NCBI GenBank assembly: GCA_900554215.1
Contig: USGG01000025.1
Location: 1 to 26,733 of the forward strand
Reading direction: 5' to 3'
From: an uncultured Megasphaera sp.
Lineage (GTDB): Bacteria; Bacillota; Negativicutes; Veillonellales; Megasphaeraceae
DNA length: 26,733 nt
The notes beneath the pieces were generated by a model. It was not told where the DNA came from. It saw only the letters and a program-made list of their open reading frames with translations, and searched no databases. Position numbers and translations under genes: made by a program. Shown here piece by piece: positions 23,463-26,733 of this stretch. The stretch's first letter is position 1; each line of letters opens with the position of its first letter.

Positions 23463-24267
23463 ACGGCTGGGGCACAGTCAGTCGCCGGCGATTCACAAGC
23501 GCATATTTGAACTGCTTGGCATAGATGGGCAGTACGACTTGATTGAAGTAGAGCGCGGCGGCGTGGAAAAAGCTCTGGAAGAACTGAAACAACAAGGGTA
23601 TGCAGGCGTCAATGTGACGATTCCCTATAAAAGAGATGTCATGCCGTGGCTGGACGACGTTGCCGGAGAAGCGCAGGTTATCGGCGCAGTCAATACGATA
23701 CACATGACGAGCCGGGGAAACTTCGGCTATAATACGGACCACTACGGCTTCGGCCGTTCTCTGGATCACGCCGGCGTCGCCGTAGAAGGAAAGTCCTGCA
23801 TCGTCCTGGGGACAGGCGGCGCGGCGCGGGCTATTTTAAAATGCCTGGCTGATAAAAAGGCGGCAAAACTTACTGTCGTATCGCGGAAAATAACGGAAGC
23901 GGCCGATTTCAAGGCCTTTGCCGACAGCCTGCATATCGGCATGATCGGCTACGACGAGCTGTCCGACGACGGAGGAGATGTGCTGGTCAACTGTACGCCT
24001 GTCGGCATGTATCCCGACATCGGCGGAGCTCCCCTGCCGGAGCGCAGCGTTTCGCATTATGAAGCCGTTGTCGATATTATTTACAATCCCAAAAAGACGA
24101 AGCTGCTGGAATATGGAGAACGAAACGGCGCGAAGATAGTAAACGGCATGTATATGCTCGTGGCCCAAGCCGTCGGAGCGGAAGAAATCTGGCAGGGCCG
24201 GGCCATTGATTCGGCAGTCATCGAGGCCATTGCAGCGGAAATGGAGCGGCAGTATGAACGAAGATAA
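23440..24267 (+). CDS. aroE: Shikimate dehydrogenase
   Basis: It reduces 3-dehydroshikimate to shikimate with NADPH. The 275-residue protein has the shikimate-binding GHSQSPAIH (S13, S15), the catalytic lysine K64 in VNVTIPYKRDV and D100 in NTDHYGFG. The dinucleotide motif GTGGAARAI and NCTPVGM follow. TVVSRK after the second strand is in line with NADP preference. AAGGAGGG lies before the ATG, inside the end of pheA. Its 3' end overlaps aroK by 14 bases. Confidence 0.96.
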   Translation: MKLGLIGERLGHSQSPAIHKRIFELLGIDGQYDLIEVERGGVEKALEELKQQGYAGVNVTIPYKRDVMPWLDDVAGEAQVIGAVNTIHMTSRGNFGYNTDHYGFGRSLDHAGVAVEGKSCIVLGTGGAARAILKCLADKKAAKLTVVSRKITEAADFKAFADSLHIGMIGYDELSDDGGDVLVNCTPVGMYPDIGGAPLPERSVSHYEAVVDIIYNPKKTKLLEYGERNGAKIVNGMYMLVAQAVGAEEIWQGRAIDSAVIEAIAAEMERQYERR

Positions 24268-24757
24268 AAATATCGTGCTCATCGGCATGCCGGGCAGCGG
24301 GAAGACGACCTTAGGAAAACAGTTGGCAAGCCGGTTGGGGAGAACGTTTGTAGATGCCGACGACTTTGTAGTCCAATTAGAAGGAAAGACTATCGCCGAC
24401 ATGTTTGCCGTCAGCGAGGAGTATTTCCGCGACGCTGAAACGAGAGCTGCCCAAGAGCTGGCGAAACGGAGAGGACTGGTCGTGGCCTGCGGCGGAGGCG
24501 TCATCAAACGGGACGTCAACATCAAAATTTTAAAACGAACCGGCGTCGTCATTTTCCTAGACCGCTCGCCCGACGATATCGTAACCAACGTCGACGTAGC
24601 CAGCCGGCCCTTGCTGAAAGACGGCAAGCAAAAGGTCTACGACTTGTACGATGAACGCATTGCCCTGTATCGGTCGGCGGCCGATTATACGATAGTTAAC
24701 GATAAAAAAGCAGAAGAAATATTGGACGAATTAGTTCGTCTCAGTGAAAGCATATAA
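24254..24757 (+). CDS. aroK: Shikimate kinase
   Basis: It phosphorylates shikimate at the 3-hydroxyl using ATP. The protein has 167 residues, a normal size. Visible motifs are Walker A GMPGSGKT (11-18), DADDF for magnesium and shikimate, YFRDAETRA, VACGGGVIKR and the lid segment ASRPLLK. The frame is open 48 bases further upstream, but ATG 24254 is chosen because GGAG lies seven bases before it and the family begins at this point. It is the last gene of the aro operon; a terminator follows 18 bases after the stop. Confidence 0.96.
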   Translation: MNEDKNIVLIGMPGSGKTTLGKQLASRLGRTFVDADDFVVQLEGKTIADMFAVSEEYFRDAETRAAQELAKRRGLVVACGGGVIKRDVNIKILKRTGVVIFLDRSPDDIVTNVDVASRPLLKDGKQKVYDLYDERIALYRSAADYTIVNDKKAEEILDELVRLSESI

Positions 24758-24775
24758 ACTATATATGAGTCGGCA

Positions 24776-24809
24776 AGACGCTTCTACATTTAGAGGCGTC
24801 TATTTTTTT
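24776..24809 (+). terminator. Terminator of the aro operon
   Basis: AGACGC (24776-24781) pairs with GCGTCT (24796-24801), extended inward by TTCT/AGAG-type pairs around a six-base loop, followed by A and seven T (24803-24809). Confidence 0.88.
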
Positions 24810-24911
24810 AGAATTTTTAATGTAATAGGCACGCAGGGTGCTTGCATATACATGCATTATGAGGCGATAGAGATGTAAAACATATTTTATCATCAGGGGG
24901 GAACAATTTGT

Positions 24912-25235
24912 ATGATTCATATTGTAAAAAAGTAATAGCACATCTCCGACGTGCCGGAAAACCACTGGGCTTATGAAACAGTTAGCAAGATGGCCCAGCA
25001 GGGAATTATCGAAGGGTATCCTGATGGAACCTTCGGCGGCGACCGCACCATGACCCGTTACGAATTTGCCACGATCGTATACCGCGCCCTCCAGAAAGGC
25101 TTGGCTATGAATGAAGATGTACAGCGCCTGCTCAAGGAATTCAAGCCGGAACTCGATTTAATCCGCGTAGACACGATTGCCAAAGACAAAGACGGCAATC
25201 CGACGATCGAACGGGTACGGGTCAATAAAGTATAA
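24912..25235 (+). pseudogene. SLH-domain envelope protein, signal peptide lost and two stops in frame
   Basis: From 24939 the frame encodes HISDVPENHWAYETV...GIIEGYPDGTFGGDRTMTRYEFATIVYRAL, a complete S-layer homology domain of the Negativicutes type, then a short tail ending in IERVRVNKV at 25235. In the same frame, AGGGGGG and ATG 24912 open a reading of only seven codons (MIHIVKK) followed directly by TAA and TAG (24933-24938). The usual signal peptide of about 20-25 residues is missing. The simplest reading is a deletion that removed the signal sequence and left stops. GTG 24951 could start a 94-residue cytoplasmic product but has no ribosome binding site. Intact relatives of this kind attach to pyruvylated or polyamine-modified peptidoglycan. 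Confidence 0.72.
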
Positions 25236-25247
25236 CAGGGTTTTTAG

Positions 25248-25670
25248 ATGAAACAGCAGCGTACCTGCGTCGTATGCGGCGCTCCCTTTACGGCGGACCG
25301 CGTCACGCAGAAATATTGCAGCCCTTCGTGCCGGCGGTATGCCCATCGCCGCGGGCTAAACGTTCATCAAACGGCGAAGCGGGGAAAACACGCCGTGATC
25401 CGCGCGTTTCGCTGTTTGAAATGCGGCAGGCTCGTCGAAGTCGTCGACCCGAAGGACAAGCGAATTAAATTTTGCTCGGCTCACTGCGAACGGCTGTATT
25501 GGAAGCATTCCCGGAGTTCGCATCGCATTGCGCCCGGCGCGGTGCAGCGGACCTTTACGTGCCGGTATTGCGGTACAACTGTCACTGTCACAAAGGCGAA
25601 GGACAAACGGACGGCCTTTTGCAGCGAAGCTTGCAGGATGCGGTGGTTCTCGCTCCATCGAAAACGATAA
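25248..25670 (+). CDS. Protein with three C4 zinc-finger repeats
   Basis: I do not recognise a named family. The 140-residue, strongly basic protein holds three treble-clef-like fingers with pattern C-x2-C-x13/16-(Y/F)C-x3-C: C7/C10/C24/C28, C56/C59/C76/C80 and C105/C108/C125/C129. The first cysteines are exactly 49 residues apart. Repeats 2 and 3 are the most alike, sharing a KDKR-x2-FCS segment. Such fingers bind zinc and often nucleic acid; the many Arg, Lys and His residues between them fit DNA or RNA binding. There is no signal peptide. It starts 12 bases after the decayed SLH gene with a weak CAGGG site and ends at its own terminator. Confidence 0.75.
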   Translation: MKQQRTCVVCGAPFTADRVTQKYCSPSCRRYAHRRGLNVHQTAKRGKHAVIRAFRCLKCGRLVEVVDPKDKRIKFCSAHCERLYWKHSRSSHRIAPGAVQRTFTCRYCGTTVTVTKAKDKRTAFCSEACRMRWFSLHRKR

Positions 25671-25680
25671 TTGCATAATG

Positions 25681-25738
25681 AAAAATCCCTTAGACGGCGG
25701 ACATGTTTTCCGGGTCTGAGGGATTTTTGCTTTGGTAC
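25681..25738. terminator. Bidirectional terminator between the zinc-finger gene and aroD
   Basis: AAAAATCCCTTAGAC (25681-25695) pairs with GTCTGAGGGATTTTT (25724-25738 region) with one mismatch. T5 follows on the plus strand and A5 gives a U tract on the minus strand, so it can end both convergent genes. Confidence 0.88.
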
Positions 25739-25761
25739 GTTTAACGCTTGGGAAAATGCGT

Positions 25762-26508
25762 TTAATGGAGGGCTTGCAGAATCTGCCGTAGGGCAGTGAC
25801 TTCCAGCTGGCCGGGAGCGGACGCTTTTTTGGCCGAGCCGAAGGTCAGGGCCGAGCCGAAGAGTTCGCCGCTGATACGGCTGATGACGCCTAATTTGCCC
25901 ATGGACATGGTGATGATCGGTTCGTCCGGGTACTGGGCTTTGATGGCTTCCGTAGCCGATAAGAGGGTGAGTACATCTTTAGCCGAATTCGGCATGCAGG
26001 CCAATTTGGCTACGTCGGCGCCTAATTGCTTCATGCCGATGAGACGGCCCGTGATTTCGTCGAAAGACGGCGTTTTTTCGAAGTCGTGGTTGCTCATGAC
26101 GACGGTGACGCCGTGTTCCTTGGCGACAGCCAGTGTCTGGCGGATGCTGTCCTGATTGCGGAAATATTCTACGTCGACGGCGTCGACCTTGCCGCTGGCG
26201 ACGGCGTACTGGATTAATTCAAAATAATAGGCTTCCGGGACGGCCGTTTCGCCGCCTTCTTCCTTCGTGCGGAAGGTAAACAAGAGGGCGCTGTTCGGGA
26301 GCTCACTGCGGACGGCTGCCAGAGCTTCGCCGACGGCGGGAAGGGACGTGACGTCTGCTAAGAAGTCGATGCGGAGTTCGACGACGTCGTACGGTTTATC
26401 TTGCAGGTAACGGCATTCCTGTATCAATTCTTCGACAGTGCGTCCGACGATGGGGACGCAGATTTTGGGCATGCCGTTGTCGAGGGCTGCGTTGCCAATA
26501 GTGATCAT
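25762..26508 (-). CDS. aroD: 3-dehydroquinate dehydratase, type I
   Basis: It dehydrates 3-dehydroquinate to 3-dehydroshikimate through a Schiff base, the step missing from the aro operon to the left. The 248-residue protein shows VVELRIDF (E44, R46), the catalytic H141 in VVMSNHDFEKTP, the Schiff-base K168 in DVAKLACMP, and MSMGKLGVISR. H141 and K168 keep the spacing of the Salmonella H143/K170 pair. An upstream ATG (26562) is in frame but overlaps the -10 box. ATG 26508, five bases after GGAGG, is chosen; ATG 26511 is too close. It is transcribed alone, toward the aro operon, with no leader peptide visible. Confidence 0.95.
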   Translation of the reverse strand: MITIGNAALDNGMPKICVPIVGRTVEELIQECRYLQDKPYDVVELRIDFLADVTSLPAVGEALAAVRSELPNSALLFTFRTKEEGGETAVPEAYYFELIQYAVASGKVDAVDVEYFRNQDSIRQTLAVAKEHGVTVVMSNHDFEKTPSFDEITGRLIGMKQLGADVAKLACMPNSAKDVLTLLSATEAIKAQYPDEPIITMSMGKLGVISRISGELFGSALTFGSAKKASAPGQLEVTALRQILQALH

Positions 26509-26520
26509 CATATCCTCCTT

Positions 26521-26533
26521 CGCGTATATCGCG
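26521..26533. repeat. Short palindrome in the aroD leader
   Basis: CGCGTATATCGCG: 4-bp arms CGCG around five A/T bases, between the aroD -10 box and its ribosome binding site. It could be a small operator or chance. Confidence 0.25.
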
Positions 26534-26550
26534 TGAATGGGTTTGATGTT

Positions 26551-26579
26551 ATTGTAGCGCATTGGCGGCGTATGGGCAA
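26551..26579 (-). promoter_or_regulatory. Promoter for aroD
   Basis: Minus strand: TTGCCC (26574-26579), a 17-base spacer, TACAAT (26551-26556). The start codon is 43 bases beyond the -10 box. Confidence 0.6.
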
Positions 26580-26581
26580 TG

Positions 26582-26621
26582 AAAAAAGCATCTCTCGGCG
26601 GAAACTGCCGGGAGATGCTTT
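26582..26621 (-). terminator. Terminator of the acyl-CoA dehydrogenase gene
   Basis: Minus strand: AAAGCATCTC (26612-26621) pairs with GAGATGCTTT (26585-26594), with an inner CGGC/GCCG helix. The A run at 26582-26587 gives six U. It lies about 40 bases after the stop of the right-edge gene. Confidence 0.85.
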
Positions 26622-26663
26622 GGGGAATAGAAATGGCAAGCTCTGTATGTGTGGAGAGTACGA

Positions 26664-26733
26664 TTACCGCAGGATAGAGCCGGAAATAATCATCTGCTGT
26701 ACCTGGTTCGTGCCTTCGTAGATCTGGGTGATC
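26664..26733 (-). CDS. Acyl-CoA dehydrogenase, C-terminal end (butyryl-CoA dehydrogenase type)
   Basis: The minus strand encodes ITQIYEGTNQVQQMIISGSI followed by LR and a TAA at 26664-26666. IYEGTNQVQ is the diagnostic C-terminal motif of short-chain acyl-CoA dehydrogenases, where it contacts FAD across the dimer. In anaerobic Firmicutes the usual member is butyryl-CoA dehydrogenase, which works with an electron-transfer flavoprotein in butyrate formation; the exact chain length cannot be told from 22 residues. The gene continues beyond the right edge. A terminator follows. Confidence 0.88.
   Translation of the reverse strand, partial: ITQIYEGTNQVQQMIISGSILR

Noticed and set aside
24818..24870. 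Short repeats GCAC-GCAGG-GTGC and TGCAT-ATAC-ATGCA before the SLH remnant
   Set aside because: Arms are only 4-5 bp with no U tract or clear promoter relation; they can arise by chance.

Overview
The window looks like chromosomal DNA of an anaerobic, diderm Firmicute of the Negativicutes (Megasphaera/Veillonellaceae type). This is inferred from several things: moderately high GC, AddAB instead of RecBCD, an oxygen-sensitive iron-sulfur serine dehydratase, a remnant of an SLH-domain envelope protein of the kind Negativicutes use to tether the outer membrane, and the C-terminus of a butyryl-CoA-dehydrogenase-like enzyme at the right edge. No tRNA, rRNA, CRISPR array, insertion sequence or prophage gene was seen.

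Layout. 1-152: tail of an unidentified gene and its terminator. 244-7276: addB-addA (double-strand-break repair), followed closely by sdaAB-sdaAA (L-serine to pyruvate). 8886-8970: a long hairpin separating these from a leftward GNAT acetyltransferase gene. 9613-9990: a small leftward orphan gene with its own promoter and terminator. 10101-11425: fluoride channel crcB, convergent with a nitrilase. 11520-14900: a rightward group made of a SUFU-domain protein, a YgfM-like FAD subunit, YqeC (selenium-dependent molybdenum hydroxylase maturation) and a membrane-anchored NodB-type polysaccharide deacetylase. 14920-24809: the aromatic amino acid region. 24912-25670: a decayed SLH gene and a three-zinc-finger protein. 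25762-26508: aroD, leftward. 26664-26733: acyl-CoA dehydrogenase C-terminus, leftward.

The aromatic region is the centre of interest. An eight-gene operon (aroF-tyrA-aroB-aroA-aroC-pheA-aroE-aroK) encodes the shikimate pathway except 3-dehydroquinate dehydratase, plus the Phe and Tyr branch enzymes. The missing dehydratase is aroD, further right on the other strand. No chorismate mutase is present. A second DAHP synthase of the AroG/F/H (type I-alpha) class lies upstream on the opposite strand, next to a tandem-ACT protein.

Two homologous regulatory cassettes occur 2 kb apart, one before the ACT gene and one before the aro operon. Each has a TTGACA-N18-TAYAAT promoter, a short ORF with a good ribosome binding site whose middle is packed with Phe, Tyr and Trp codons (shared core VFTYFSW...F...SAGYF), and an intrinsic terminator whose stem and loop share the core AGGCTCATG...AGCCTG. 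In both, a segment just downstream of the aromatic codons can pair with the upper stem and loop of the terminator. I read these as a duplicated ribosome-mediated attenuator responding to all three aromatic amino acids, defining a small local regulon. All sequence comparisons and foldings were done by eye.
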